Origin: an uncultured Stenotrophomonas sp.
Lineage (GTDB): Bacteria; Pseudomonadota; Gammaproteobacteria; Xanthomonadales; Xanthomonadaceae
Assembly (NCBI RefSeq): GCF_913778665.1
Contig: NZ_CAJYVQ010000001.1
Coordinates: 84,187 to 148,186 of the forward strand
DNA length: 64,000 nt
Direction of reading: 5' to 3'
The translations under genes and the position numbers were made by a program. The notes below the pieces were generated by a model. The model did no database searches and was not told where the DNA came from. It saw only the letters and a list, made by a program, of their open reading frames with translations. Positions 32,572 through 42,900 of this stretch are shown here, in pieces (the first letter of the stretch is position 1; every line of letters starts with the position of its first letter).

Positions 32572-32802
32572 TCAGACGTCGTGGTTGTCGGTGTACGGAA
32601 TCAGGGCCAGGAAGCGAGCGCGCTTGACGGCGGTCGCCAGCTGACGCTGGTACTTCGACTTGGTACCGGTGACGCGGCTCGGCACGATCTTGCCGTTCTC
32701 GGTCAGGTACTGGCGCAGGGTGTTGAGATCCTTGTAGTCGATCTCCTTCACACCTTCAGCCGTGAACTTGCAGAACTTGCGGCGACGGAAGAACTTGGAC
32801 AT
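32572..32802 (-). CDS. rpsR: 30S ribosomal protein S18
   Basis: 76 residues. The Arg-rich start ([15 protein letters not shown]), [22 protein letters not shown] (read as two adjacent blocks) and the [10 protein letters not shown] end are the family signature. It binds as a heterodimer with S6 on the 16S platform. AAGGAG site; lies 11 bp after rpsF. Confidence 0.97.
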   Translation of the reverse strand: MSKFFRRRKFCKFTAEGVKEIDYKDLNTLRQYLTENGKIVPSRVTGTKSKYQRQLATAVKRARFLALIPYTDNHDV

Positions 32803-32813
32803 GGGAAGGCTCC

Positions 32814-33251
32814 TTAGGCGGCAGAAGCGGCGTCGTCGCCGGCTTCGTTGTCAGCGGTGGTGGTGGACTCGCCTTCTTCGTCGTCACGACGACGGCGCTC
32901 ACCGCGCTCCGGCTTGTCACCCTTCTCGTCCTTGCTCTTCATGATCAGCGACTGCTCGGTGTCAGCCTCATCACGCTTGATGACCAGGTTGCGCAGCACG
33001 GCGTCGTTGAAGCGGAAGCTCTCGGTCAGTTCGTTCAGAACGGCCTGGTCGGCTTCGATGTTCAGCAGCACGTAGTGCGCCTTCACCAGGTTCTGGATCG
33101 GGTACGCCAGCTGGCGGCGGCCCCAGTCTTCCAGACGGTGGATGGTGCCGTTGCCGTTCTCGACCAGCGACTTGTAGCGCTCGATCATGGCCGGGACCTG
33201 CTCGCTCTGGTCCGGGTGGACCATGAACACGATTTCGTAATGACGACTCAT
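32814..33251 (-). CDS. rpsF: 30S ribosomal protein S6
   Basis: 145 residues: the S6 ferredoxin-like fold ([20 protein letters not shown], then [20 protein letters not shown] and the [11 protein letters not shown] end) followed by a charged C-terminal tail of about 45 residues rich in Lys, Arg, Glu and Asp. In enterobacteria S6 tails are glutamylated by RimK; this tail ends in ...DDAASAA rather than Glu-Glu. First gene of the operon. Confidence 0.96.
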   Translation of the reverse strand: MSRHYEIVFMVHPDQSEQVPAMIERYKSLVENGNGTIHRLEDWGRRQLAYPIQNLVKAHYVLLNIEADQAVLNELTESFRFNDAVLRNLVIKRDEADTEQSLIMKSKDEKGDKPERGERRRRDDEEGESTTTADNEAGDDAASAA

Positions 33252-33330
33252 GTTTTTCTACCTTTCGGATGTGGCCTCGCGGCCGGACAGCCCCCCGCCG
33301 TTGATACCGCGGTGGGGCAAGGATTCCCGC
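33252..33330 (-). promoter_or_regulatory. rpsF leader region, possible S6:S18-binding RNA
   Basis: The region just upstream of rpsF can fold into a short hairpin (GGCCGCGAGGCC) followed by ACATCCGAAAGG next to the start codon. Many bacteria carry an S6:S18-binding leader with a bulged CCG here, which represses the operon. The CCG is present but I cannot confirm the fold. Confidence 0.25.
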
Positions 33331-33447
33331 CAGGAAGGCAGGAAGCCGCGCATTATGGCGCAGTTGGGAATGCCGGGCAACCGGCCAGGCCGGAGGAAGC
33401 TGAACCCGGTAGCGCCGGGCCACGCCCGGCGGATGCTGAACGAGGCG

Positions 33448-33786
33448 TCAGGCCTTGTCGGCGTCGGTGGTGAAGCTCTCGCCGCAGCCGCACTCGGCGG
33501 TGGCATTGGGGTTGCTGAACGTGAAGGTCTCGCTCAGGCCGTGCTTGCCGAAGTCGATCACGGTGCCGTCCACCAGCGCCAGGCTCTTGGCGTCGACGTA
33601 GATCTTCACGCCATCCTGGTCGAACACGGTATCGCCCTCGCGCTCGTCACGGGCCAGGTCGGTCACGTGGCCCCAGCCGGAACAGCCGGTCTTGGTCACG
33701 CCGAAGCGCAGGCCGAGAGCACCCGGGGTCTGGGCGACAAAGCGCTGCACGCGTTCGAAGGCAATGGGGGTCAGGCTGACAGCCAT
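33448..33786 (-). CDS. A-type iron-sulfur carrier (IscA/ErpA/HesB family)
   Basis: 112 residues from ATG 33786 (TTGGAG upstream). The three conserved Cys are present: one in KTGCSGWGH and two in ECGCGESF near the C terminus. A-type carriers receive Fe-S clusters from the scaffold and deliver them to apoenzymes. Residues around the first Cys (GCSGWGHV) differ from typical ErpA (GCSGFQYG), so I do not assign ErpA. It is divergent from asnS. Confidence 0.88.
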   Translation of the reverse strand: MAVSLTPIAFERVQRFVAQTPGALGLRFGVTKTGCSGWGHVTDLARDEREGDTVFDQDGVKIYVDAKSLALVDGTVIDFGKHGLSETFTFSNPNATAECGCGESFTTDADKA

Positions 33787-33914
33787 GGGGCTACTCCAAG
33801 GGTACGGGGACATTATAAGGAGCCGTTGCCATGAAAAATGCCTCGCAAGCAGAACGCTGCAACCGGTAAACTCCCGTGTTCACAGATCGAGTCGATCAGC
33901 AGAGGATTCAAGTC

Positions 33915-35309
<1,395 letters not shown>

Positions 35310-35342
35310 GCCACAGCACACGACCACGGAGGTACTGCCCCC

Positions 35343-35642
35343 ATGACCCTGTTCTTCGCCCTCTGTTTCGTCGGCGTCGCAGTGGCCGGGTTCAGTGCCT
35401 TCGTGATCTTCTGGCCGCTGACCCTGGTGCACGTGCGCGACCGTCATCCGGCGCTCGCCGCGCGCTTTGGCAGCGGCGCCTTCCTCAAGCCCGACGCCCT
35501 GGGCTGGCTGTTGCGCCGCGACTATCGGCAGCAGCCGGACCGCTCGCTGTCCGGGCTGGCGACACCGGCCTGGGTATCGCTGCTGACCCTGCTGGCCGGA
35601 CTGGGCATGGCCGCCCTGCTCTGGCTGGCCTCGTTCTGGTAA
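35343..35642 (+). CDS. Small two-helix membrane protein
   Basis: 99 residues with hydrophobic helices at residues 4-27 and 76-98 and a basic cytoplasmic loop between (HVRDRHPALAARFG ... LLRRDYRQQPDRS). GGAGG upstream. No family recognised. The loop's DALGWLLRRDYR segment recalls 'universal stress'-like UspB proteins, but that is a weak resemblance. It appears to form a short run with the next two genes. Confidence 0.6.
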   Translation: MTLFFALCFVGVAVAGFSAFVIFWPLTLVHVRDRHPALAARFGSGAFLKPDALGWLLRRDYRQQPDRSLSGLATPAWVSLLTLLAGLGMAALLWLASFW

Positions 35643-35649
35643 TACGCTC

Positions 35650-35964
35650 ATGAATGACATCTCCGACTCGCGCGACAGCTGGTGGCTGGCCAGCCTCGGC
35701 AACACCCTGATCTGGGCACGCCTGCGCGTTCGTCCGGCCGGCACCGCCGAGGTGCTCGACAGCGACGGCAACACCCTCAGCTACGACAGCGAGGACACTG
35801 CGCGTTCGCAGTTGTTCGATGCCGAATTCGTCGAGTACGACGGGCTGGACGAGGAAGACGCGCTGGTGCGCGGCTTCAGCCTGCACGAAGTGCGGCCGCC
35901 GCAGGCCGACAGTGACGAGGGCCTGCGTGGCCGCATGATGCAGTCGCTGGGCGGGCGCGCCTGA
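35650..35964 (+). CDS. Uncharacterised small acidic protein
   Basis: 104 residues, acidic, no signal peptide. The segment AEVLDSDGNTLSYDSEDTAR looks like a beta-hairpin pair. It starts 8 bp after the preceding gene and ends 8 bp before the PaiB-like gene, so the three are probably co-transcribed. Function unknown. Confidence 0.6.
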   Translation: MNDISDSRDSWWLASLGNTLIWARLRVRPAGTAEVLDSDGNTLSYDSEDTARSQLFDAEFVEYDGLDEEDALVRGFSLHEVRPPQADSDEGLRGRMMQSLGGRA

Positions 35965-35971
35965 GCCCAGC

Positions 35972-36610
35972 ATGTTCACCCCGCGCGCCTTCGCCGAGAC
36001 CGACCTGCTCTGGCTGGACCGCCTGCTGGCGCGCGATCCGTTCGTCACCGTGCTTACGACCGGCAACGACGGCCTGCCGGAACTGACCCGCATGCCGGTG
36101 CTGTACCAGCGTGACGGACAGCAGATCGAGTTGCGCGGCCACTGGGCCCGCGCCAACCCGCAGTCGCTCCACGACGGTGCGGCCAAGGTGCTGGTCGACG
36201 GCCCGCACGGCTATGTCTCGGCCAGCTGGTACCCGGACAAGGAATCTGCCGCGCGGGTACCGACCTGGAACTACGCCGCCGCCGAACTGCGCGGCCAGCT
36301 GCAGACCTTCGACGACGCCGAGGCGCTGGCCGGACTGGTCGGCGAGGTCAGCGACCGTTTTGAAGCCAGCGTCGGCCAGGCCTGGCAGTTCGACGCCACG
36401 CGCCCCGAACATGGCCCGGAGCTGCGCGCCATCGTCGGCTTCCGTTTCCAGGTCGAACACGTGCAGCTGAAGATCAAGCTGAGCCAGAACCATCCCGAGG
36501 CCAACCAGCGCGCAGTGATCGCCGAACTGGAACAGCTGGGCACCCCCTCTTCCACCGAGCTGGCGCAGTGGATGCGCTGGCACCGTGAACAGGCCGCTAC
36601 CGGCGGCTGA
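35972..36610 (+). CDS. FMN-binding negative regulator, PaiB family
   Basis: 212 residues, the normal size. The split-barrel FMN-binding fold of PaiB/Yhgj-like proteins is indicated by FVTVLTTGNDGLPELTRMP, GHWARANPQS, VSASWYPDK and VPTWNYAA. In Bacillus, PaiB is a repressor of degradative enzymes and sporulation; in Gram-negatives it is often annotated as a transcriptional repressor, but a flavin-dependent activity is equally plausible. Start ATG 35972. Confidence 0.85.
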   Translation: MFTPRAFAETDLLWLDRLLARDPFVTVLTTGNDGLPELTRMPVLYQRDGQQIELRGHWARANPQSLHDGAAKVLVDGPHGYVSASWYPDKESAARVPTWNYAAAELRGQLQTFDDAEALAGLVGEVSDRFEASVGQAWQFDATRPEHGPELRAIVGFRFQVEHVQLKIKLSQNHPEANQRAVIAELEQLGTPSSTELAQWMRWHREQAATGG

Positions 36611-36629
36611 TCACCTCAGATTCCCGCAA

Positions 36630-36654
36630 GGGCGCGACCGGATCGGCCGCGCCC
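36630..36654. terminator. GC-rich hairpin before carbonic anhydrase
   Basis: GGGCGCGACCG and CGGCCGCGCCC form an 11-bp stem with one mismatch. There is no T tract, so termination is uncertain. It lies 20 bp after the PaiB-like gene. Confidence 0.4.
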
Positions 36655-36684
36655 TGCCCCCACCCGACGCCAGGGATACCGCAC

Positions 36685-37347
36685 ATGAAAGACATTCACC
36701 GCTTGCTGCAGAACAACCGCGACTGGGCCGATCGCATCGCCAAGGAAGACCCTGAGTTCTTCCAGCAGCTGTCCAAGCAGCAGCACCCAGAGTACCTGTG
36801 GATCGGCTGCTCCGACTCGCGCGTGCCGGCCAACCAGATCATCGGCATGGCCCCGGGCGAAGTCTTCGTGCATCGCAACGTCGCCAACGTGGTGGCACAC
36901 AGCGATTTGAACTGCCTGAGCGTGGTGCAGTACGCGGTGGACCAGCTGAAGGTGAAGCACATCCTGATCGTTGGCCACTACGGCTGTGGCGGCGTGCATG
37001 CCTGCCTGCACAACACCCGTGTCGGCCTGGCCGACAACTGGCTGCGTCATGTGGGTGATGTGGTGCAGAAGCACCAGGGCATCCTCGATGCGATCGAGGA
37101 TGACGAGCTGAAGCACGCGCGCCTGTGCGAACTGAACGTGATCGAGCAGGTCGCCAACCTGTGCCGTTCGACCATCGTCGAGGACGCCTGGGCGCGTGGC
37201 CAGAAGCTGATGGTGCACGGCTGGGTCTACAGCCTGAAGAACGGCCGCGTCAGCGAAATGGGCATCGATGTCGGTGCACCGGAAGAGTTGAAGCCGGCCT
37301 ATGAAAAGGCGCTGTCCTATGTTCCGCGCCAGGGCCGGCGCGACTGA
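36685..37347 (+). CDS. can: Beta-carbonic anhydrase
   Basis: 220 residues. The zinc site is complete: CSDSRVP (Cys, Asp, Arg) and the HYGCGG pair (His, Cys); the R-N-V-A-N block is also present. It interconverts CO2 and bicarbonate in the cytoplasm and supplies bicarbonate to carboxylases. It lies 20 bp upstream of haaO in the same orientation and might be transcribed with the kynurenine genes. Confidence 0.94.
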   Translation: MKDIHRLLQNNRDWADRIAKEDPEFFQQLSKQQHPEYLWIGCSDSRVPANQIIGMAPGEVFVHRNVANVVAHSDLNCLSVVQYAVDQLKVKHILIVGHYGCGGVHACLHNTRVGLADNWLRHVGDVVQKHQGILDAIEDDELKHARLCELNVIEQVANLCRSTIVEDAWARGQKLMVHGWVYSLKNGRVSEMGIDVGAPEELKPAYEKALSYVPRQGRRD

Positions 37348-37367
37348 CCTCCCTACGGACCACGACC

Positions 37368-37889
37368 ATGCTCGCCTCGCCGATCAACCTGCATGCCTGG
37401 ATCGAAGAACACCGCCACCTGCTGAAGCCGCCGGTGGGCAACAAGATGATCGACAACGGCGACTTCATCGTAATGGTGGTGGGCGGGCCCAACTCGCGCA
37501 CCGACTACCACTACGACGAAGGGCCGGAGTGGTTCTACCAGCTTGAAGGCGAGATGGTGCTGAAGGTGCAGCAGGACGGCGCGGTGCGTGACATACCGAT
37601 CCGCGCCGGCGAAATCTTCCTGCTGCCGGGCAAGGTGCCGCACTCGCCGCGGCGCCCGCCCGGCGGGATCGGTCTGGTGGTCGAACGCAAGCGCCTGCCG
37701 CACGAAATGGACGGCGTGATCTGGCACTGCGAACGCTGCAACCACAAGCTGCATGAAGAATTCTTCCAGCTGCAGAACATCGAGACCGACCTGCCCAAGG
37801 TGTTCGCGCGCTATCACGCCAGCGTCGAGCTGCGCACCTGCAGCGAATGCGGGCACGTGGACCCGTTGCCGGCGCCCACGGTGGGCTGA
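37368..37889 (+). CDS. haaO: 3-Hydroxyanthranilate 3,4-dioxygenase
   Basis: 173 residues. Cupin metal ligands are visible ([12 protein letters not shown]: His and Glu; GKVPHSP: His). The C-terminal CERCNH ... CSECGH pairs form the extra rubredoxin-like iron site typical of bacterial enzymes (NbaC type). It opens the ring of 3-hydroxyanthranilate to the precursor of quinolinate, feeding de novo NAD synthesis from tryptophan. First of the kynurenine group; kynU follows after a SMAG repeat. Confidence 0.94.
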   Translation: MLASPINLHAWIEEHRHLLKPPVGNKMIDNGDFIVMVVGGPNSRTDYHYDEGPEWFYQLEGEMVLKVQQDGAVRDIPIRAGEIFLLPGKVPHSPRRPPGGIGLVVERKRLPHEMDGVIWHCERCNHKLHEEFFQLQNIETDLPKVFARYHASVELRTCSECGHVDPLPAPTVG

Positions 37890-37901
37890 TCACCTGCCCT
37901 T

Positions 37902-37960
37902 GCAGAGCCGAGCCCGTGCCCGGCTGCGGGGCCGCGAAGCCGAGCACGGGCTCGGCTCTA
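37902..37960. repeat. SMAG-type repeat inside the kynurenine group
   Basis: GCAGAGCCGAGCCCGTGCCC at the left and GAGCACGGGCTCGGCTCTA at the right, with GCCGAGC arms. It lies between haaO and kynU, where its hairpins could alter relative expression of the two genes. Confidence 0.75.
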
Positions 37961-38049
37961 GAGCAGGAGCGTTACGCAGGCGTTCCGGGCGGCGGTCGCA
38001 CCATCCCAGGCGCTACACTGGCGGTCCCGTTGCAGCCTGTTGCCCGCCC

Positions 38050-39324
38050 ATGTCCGACCTGCTCAGCCGCACCCACGCCATCGCCCTGGACGCCGCCGAT
38101 CCGCTGCGCCCGCTGCGCAGCGAATTCCTGATTCCGCGCCACGGTGGCGGCGAGCAGACCTACTTCGTCGGCAACTCGCTGGGGCTGCAGCCGCGCGGCG
38201 CACAGGCCGCGGTACAGGAAGTGATGAAGCAGTGGAGCGAGTTGGCGGTGGAAGGCCACTTCACCGGCCCCACCCAGTGGCTGTCCTACCACCGCCTGGT
38301 GAGTGCGCAGCTGGCCCGTGTGGTCGGCGCACTGCCCAGCGAAGTGGTGGCCATGAACACGCTGAGCGTGAACCTGCACCTGATGATGGTCAGCTTCTAC
38401 CGGCCCACCGCGCAGCGGCCGGTGATCCTGATGGAAGCCGGTGCCTTCCCTACCGATCGCCACGCGGTGGAAGCGCAGATCCGCTTTCATGGCTTCGACC
38501 CGGCCGACTGCCTGGTGGAAGTGCAGCCGGACGAAGCCAACGGCACGATCTCGCTGGAGGCGATCGAACGTGCCATCGCCGAACACGGCTCGCGCCTGGC
38601 GCTGGTGCTGTGGCCGGGTGTGCAGTACCGCACCGGCCAGGCCTTCGACCTGGATGCGATCACTCGTGCCGCCCGCCTGCAGGGCGCGCGCATCGGCTTC
38701 GACCTGGCGCACTCGGTGGGCAACCTGCCGCTGCGCCTGCATGACGTGGCTCCCGATTTCGCGGTGTGGTGCCACTACAAGTACCTCAACAGCGGCCCTG
38801 GCGCGGTCGCTGGCGCCTTCGTGCACGAGCGCCACCACCGCGACACCACGCTGCCGCGCTTTGCCGGGTGGTGGGGCCACGAGGAAGCCACCCGCTTCCA
38901 GATGGCACCGCAGTTCACCCCGGCCGTCGGCGCCGAAGGCTGGCAGCTGAGCAATCCTCCGATTCTCGGCTTGGCGCCGCTGCGCGCCTCGCTGGACCTG
39001 TTCGAGCGTGCCGGAATGGACGCGCTGCGCAGCAAGTCACTGGCACTGACCGGCATGCTCGAAGCGCTGGTACGTGCACGCCTTTCAATCGTGCTGGACA
39101 TCATCACGCCCGCAGATCCGCAGCGCCGTGGCTGCCAGCTGTCGCTGCGCGTTATCGGGGGACGCGAGCGCGGACGCGCACTGTTCGAGCACCTGCGCAG
39201 CATCGGCGTGCTCGGCGACTGGCGCGAACCCGATGTGATCCGCATCTCGCCCACCCCGCTCTACAACCGCTACCTGGACGTGCACCACTTCGTCGAGGAA
39301 GTGGAAGCCTGGGCCGGCCTCTGA
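38050..39324 (+). CDS. kynU: Kynureninase
   Basis: 424 residues from ATG 38050; the longer upstream frame crosses the SMAG repeat and lacks a ribosome site. PLP motifs: YFVGNSLGLQPRG near the start, GFDLAHSVGN (PLP Asp) and CHYKYLNSGPG (Schiff-base Lys). It cleaves kynurenine or 3-hydroxykynurenine to (3-hydroxy)anthranilate and alanine. With kmo and haaO it completes hydroxykynurenine to quinolinate precursor. Confidence 0.95.
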   Translation: MSDLLSRTHAIALDAADPLRPLRSEFLIPRHGGGEQTYFVGNSLGLQPRGAQAAVQEVMKQWSELAVEGHFTGPTQWLSYHRLVSAQLARVVGALPSEVVAMNTLSVNLHLMMVSFYRPTAQRPVILMEAGAFPTDRHAVEAQIRFHGFDPADCLVEVQPDEANGTISLEAIERAIAEHGSRLALVLWPGVQYRTGQAFDLDAITRAARLQGARIGFDLAHSVGNLPLRLHDVAPDFAVWCHYKYLNSGPGAVAGAFVHERHHRDTTLPRFAGWWGHEEATRFQMAPQFTPAVGAEGWQLSNPPILGLAPLRASLDLFERAGMDALRSKSLALTGMLEALVRARLSIVLDIITPADPQRRGCQLSLRVIGGRERGRALFEHLRSIGVLGDWREPDVIRISPTPLYNRYLDVHHFVEEVEAWAGL

Positions 39325-39355
39325 GCCGCCCCCTCCCCTACTGCTGGACAGTTCG

Positions 39356-40723
39356 TTGATCGCACACGCTTCCCGCTCGTTGAGCATTATCGGTGCCGGC
39401 CTTGCCGGGTCCCTGCTGGCCATCCTCCTATCAAGGCAGGGCTGGCGCATCACCCTGTACGAACGCCGTGGCGATCCGCGCATTGCCGACTACGAGAGCG
39501 GTCGTTCGATCAACCTGGCACTGGCCGAACGCGGGCGCAACGCACTGCGCCAGGCGGGTGTGGAAGACGAAGTGATGGCGCGCGCGGTGATGATGCGCGG
39601 CCGCATGGTGCACCCGCGCGAAGGCGAACCGCAGCTGCAACGCTACGGCCGCGACGACAGCGAAGTGATCTGGTCGATCCATCGCAGCGACCTGAACACC
39701 ACGCTGCTGGAACTTGCCGAACAGGCCGGTGCCACCGTGCACTTCCACCGCCGTCTGCACACCGTGGATTTCGATGCCGGCTACGCACGCTTCATCGACG
39801 ACCGCGATGACAGCCCGCATGACATCCACTTCGACACCCTGATCGGTGCGGACGGCGCTGGCTCGGCGCTGCGTGCGGCGATGAACCGGCGCGCGTCGCT
39901 GGGCGAGGACATCGCCTTCCTCGACCACTCCTACAAGGAGCTGGAGATCCCGCCGGCCGCCGACGGCAGCTTCCGCATCGAGCGCAATGCGCTGCACATC
40001 TGGCCGCGCGGCCACTACATGTGCATCGCGCTGCCCAACCACGAAGGCACCTTCACCGTCACCCTGTTCCTGCCCAACCAGGGCGAGCCCAGCTTTGCCA
40101 CGGTCAACACCGGCGCACAGGCCGAAGCGCTGTTTGCACGCGAGTTCGCCGACACCCTGCCGCTGATCCCGGACCTGCGCGCGGACTGGGAACAACATCC
40201 CCCCGGCCTGCTTGGCACGCTGACGCTCGATCGCTGGCACCAGCAGGGCCGCGCCGTGCTGATCGGCGATGCCGCGCATGCGATGGTGCCGTTCCACGGC
40301 CAGGGCATGAACTGCGCGTTCGAGGATTGCGTGGCTTTGGCCCGCCATCTGATGGAAGCGGACGACCTGGAAAGCGCTTTCGCCGCATTCGAGGCCGAGC
40401 GCAAGCCGAACGCACGCGCCATCCAGCAGATGGCGCTGGAGAACTACCTGGAAATGCGTGACCGCGTGGCCGACCCCGCCTTCCTGCTGCAGCGCGAGCT
40501 GGAACAGGAACTGCAGCGGCGCTGGCCGACCCGCTTCGTGCCGCATTACACGATGGTCACCTTCCTGCATACGCCGTATGCCGAAGCGCTGCACCGTACC
40601 GAGCTGCAGCGCGACATGCTGGTGGCGGCAACCGCCGGCCACACCACGCTGGACAACATCGACTGGGCCGCATTGGAAGCACGAATCCATGCACAGCTGC
40701 CGGTCCTGGAGGGTGCGCACTGA
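39356..40723 (+). CDS. kmo: Kynurenine 3-monooxygenase
   Basis: 455 residues; no ATG fits the N terminus, so the TTG at 39356 is taken as the start. FAD-binding motifs: IIGAGLAGS at the N terminus, GADGAGS in the middle, GDAAHAMVPFHGQGMN (about 300). NADPH-dependent flavin hydroxylase producing 3-hydroxykynurenine. A hydrophobic C terminus that anchors eukaryotic KMO to membranes is absent. The stop codon overlaps the start of sbcB (TGATG). Confidence 0.93.
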   Translation: MIAHASRSLSIIGAGLAGSLLAILLSRQGWRITLYERRGDPRIADYESGRSINLALAERGRNALRQAGVEDEVMARAVMMRGRMVHPREGEPQLQRYGRDDSEVIWSIHRSDLNTTLLELAEQAGATVHFHRRLHTVDFDAGYARFIDDRDDSPHDIHFDTLIGADGAGSALRAAMNRRASLGEDIAFLDHSYKELEIPPAADGSFRIERNALHIWPRGHYMCIALPNHEGTFTVTLFLPNQGEPSFATVNTGAQAEALFAREFADTLPLIPDLRADWEQHPPGLLGTLTLDRWHQQGRAVLIGDAAHAMVPFHGQGMNCAFEDCVALARHLMEADDLESAFAAFEAERKPNARAIQQMALENYLEMRDRVADPAFLLQRELEQELQRRWPTRFVPHYTMVTFLHTPYAEALHRTELQRDMLVAATAGHTTLDNIDWAALEARIHAQLPVLEGAH

Positions 40724-42162
40724 TGGCTGACAGCTTCCTGTTCTACGACCTGGAAACCTTCGGCCAGGACCCGCGGCGCACGCGCATCTCGCAGTACGCC
40801 GCAATCCGTACCGACGCCGACCTCAACGAGATCGACACACCGGTCAGCTTTTTCGTGCGCCCGGCCGATGACCTGCTGCCTTCGCCGATGGCCACACTGG
40901 TCACCGGCATCACCCCGCAACAGGCGCTGGCCGAAGGCATCAGCGAGGCCGAGGCCTTCGACCGCATCAACGAACAGCTGTCGCGCCCCGGCACCTGCGC
41001 ACTGGGCTACAACACGCTGCGCTTCGACGACGAGTTCGTCCGCTACGGCCTGTTCCGCAACTTTCACGATCCCTACGAACGCGAATGGCGCAACGGCAAT
41101 TCGCGCTGGGACCTGCTGGACATGCTGCGGCTGATGCGCGCGATGCGCCCCGATGGCATCCAGTGGCCGCTGCGCGAGGACGGTGCCACCTCGTTCAAGC
41201 TCGAGCACCTGGCCGAGGCCAACCACGTGCGCGAAGGCGATGCGCACGAAGCGCTATCCGACGTGCGCGCCACCATCGGCATGGCGCGCCTGTTCAAGCA
41301 GTCGCAGCCGCGCCTGTGGGACTACGCACTGAAACTGCGCGACAAGCGCTTCGTCGGCAGCCTGCTGGACGTGGCCGCGCTGAAGCCGGTGCTGCACATC
41401 TCCATGCGCTACCCGGCCAGCCGCCTGTGCGCGGCGCCGGTGCTGCCGCTGGCGGTGCACCCGACCATCAACAACCGGGTGATCGTGTTCGATCTCGACG
41501 GTGACATCGACGACCTGATGGAACTGCCGGCGGAGGTGATCGCACAGCGCCTGTACATGCGGGCCAGCGAGCTGCCCGAAGGCGTGGCACGGGTCCCGTT
41601 GAAGGAGGTTCACCTGAACAAGGTGCCGGCACTGATCGCCTGGAACCACCTTCGCGCCGACGACCACCAGCGCCTTGGCCTGGACGTGGCGGCGATCGAA
41701 GCCAAGGTCGAACGCCTGCGCCCCTTCGCCGCACAGCTGGCCGAGAAGGCGCGCCAGGTCTACAACCAGCCACGCGCGGTCACCGTGGCCGATGTCGACG
41801 CCTCGCTGTACGACGGCTTCCTCGGCAACGGCGACAAGCCACTGCTGGCGCTGGCCCGTACCACCGCGCCAGACCAGCTGGCCGCGCTGGAAGGCCGCTT
41901 CCGTGACCCGCGCCTGCCCGAGCTGCTGTTCCGCTACCGTGCGCGCAACCATCCCGACAGCCTCGCGTCGGCTGAACGCCAGCGCTGGCAGGATTACCGC
42001 CGCCAGCGCCTGCTCGGAGACGGCGGCCTGGGCGAAGTCAACCTGCCCCAGTACCAGCAGCAGCTGGATGCACTGGCCGCCGAAGCGCCCGATGACACCC
42101 GGCGCCAGGTCCTGCTGCAATCACTGCGCGACTGGGGCCAGCACCTGCAGGAGACGCTGTGA
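40723..42162 (+). CDS. sbcB: Exodeoxyribonuclease I
   Basis: 479 residues. DEDD-type 3'-5' exonuclease: FYDLETFG (Asp, Glu), GYNTLRFDDEF (Asp), HEALSDVRAT (His, Asp), followed by the SH3-like and helical domains typical of ExoI. Degrades single-stranded DNA and takes part in mismatch repair and recombination. Overlapping start with kmo implies translational coupling to an unrelated pathway. Confidence 0.95.
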   Translation: MADSFLFYDLETFGQDPRRTRISQYAAIRTDADLNEIDTPVSFFVRPADDLLPSPMATLVTGITPQQALAEGISEAEAFDRINEQLSRPGTCALGYNTLRFDDEFVRYGLFRNFHDPYEREWRNGNSRWDLLDMLRLMRAMRPDGIQWPLREDGATSFKLEHLAEANHVREGDAHEALSDVRATIGMARLFKQSQPRLWDYALKLRDKRFVGSLLDVAALKPVLHISMRYPASRLCAAPVLPLAVHPTINNRVIVFDLDGDIDDLMELPAEVIAQRLYMRASELPEGVARVPLKEVHLNKVPALIAWNHLRADDHQRLGLDVAAIEAKVERLRPFAAQLAEKARQVYNQPRAVTVADVDASLYDGFLGNGDKPLLALARTTAPDQLAALEGRFRDPRLPELLFRYRARNHPDSLASAERQRWQDYRRQRLLGDGGLGEVNLPQYQQQLDALAAEAPDDTRRQVLLQSLRDWGQHLQETL

Positions 42163-42845
42163 GCACTTATTTCTCGGACGCCAGCTTCAAGTTCCTGCGC
42201 AGCCTCGCGCGGCACAACGACAAGGCCTGGTTCAACGATCACCGCCCGCAGTACGAAGACCACGTGCGGCAACCGTTCCTGCGCCTGCTTGGCGACCTGC
42301 AGCCGGCGCTGGCCGAGGTCAGCGAGCACTTCCGCGCCGATACCCGCGGCGTCGGTGGCTCGCTGTTCCGCATCCATCGCGACGCGCGTTTTTCCAACGA
42401 CAAGTCGCCCTACAAAACCTGGCAGGGCGCCCGCCTGTTCCATGAGCGCCGCCGCGAAGTGCCCGCGCCCTCGTTCTACGTGCACCTGCAGCCGGGCGAG
42501 AGCTTCGTCGGCGCCGGCCTGTGGCACCCCGAGCCGGAAACCCAGCGCCGCGTGCGCCATTTCATCCTCGACAACCCAGGCAGCTGGAAAGCCGCCGCGC
42601 ACGCCCCCGCGCTGCGCAAGCGCTTCGACTTCGACGAGAGCGAGAAGCTGGTGCGGCCACCGCGCGGTTTCCCGGCAGATTTTGAGTTCATCGACGACCT
42701 CAAGCACCGGAACTGGGTGATGTGGCGTTCGCTGGACGACGCCACCATGACCGGGTCGCGCCTGCTGTCTACGCTGGGCAAGGACCTGGCCGCACTCGGC
42801 CCGTTTGTCGACTACCTGTGCGCGGCACTGGACCTGGAGTTCTGA
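42159..42845 (+). CDS. DUF2461 (TIGR02453) family protein
   Basis: 228 residues from GTG 42159, overlapping the sbcB stop by four bases. The family pattern is clear: FSDASFKFLRSLARHNDKAWF, RIHRDARFSNDKSPYKT, then FYVHLQPGESFVGAGLW. No biochemical role is established for this family. Coupling to sbcB might hint at DNA metabolism but is not proof. Confidence 0.88.
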   Translation: MSTYFSDASFKFLRSLARHNDKAWFNDHRPQYEDHVRQPFLRLLGDLQPALAEVSEHFRADTRGVGGSLFRIHRDARFSNDKSPYKTWQGARLFHERRREVPAPSFYVHLQPGESFVGAGLWHPEPETQRRVRHFILDNPGSWKAAAHAPALRKRFDFDESEKLVRPPRGFPADFEFIDDLKHRNWVMWRSLDDATMTGSRLLSTLGKDLAALGPFVDYLCAALDLEF

Positions 42846-42900
42846 CCTGCATCACCCGGCGTTCACCCCCGGGCCGAGCACTTGCGGCAGTCTGGGCGGC

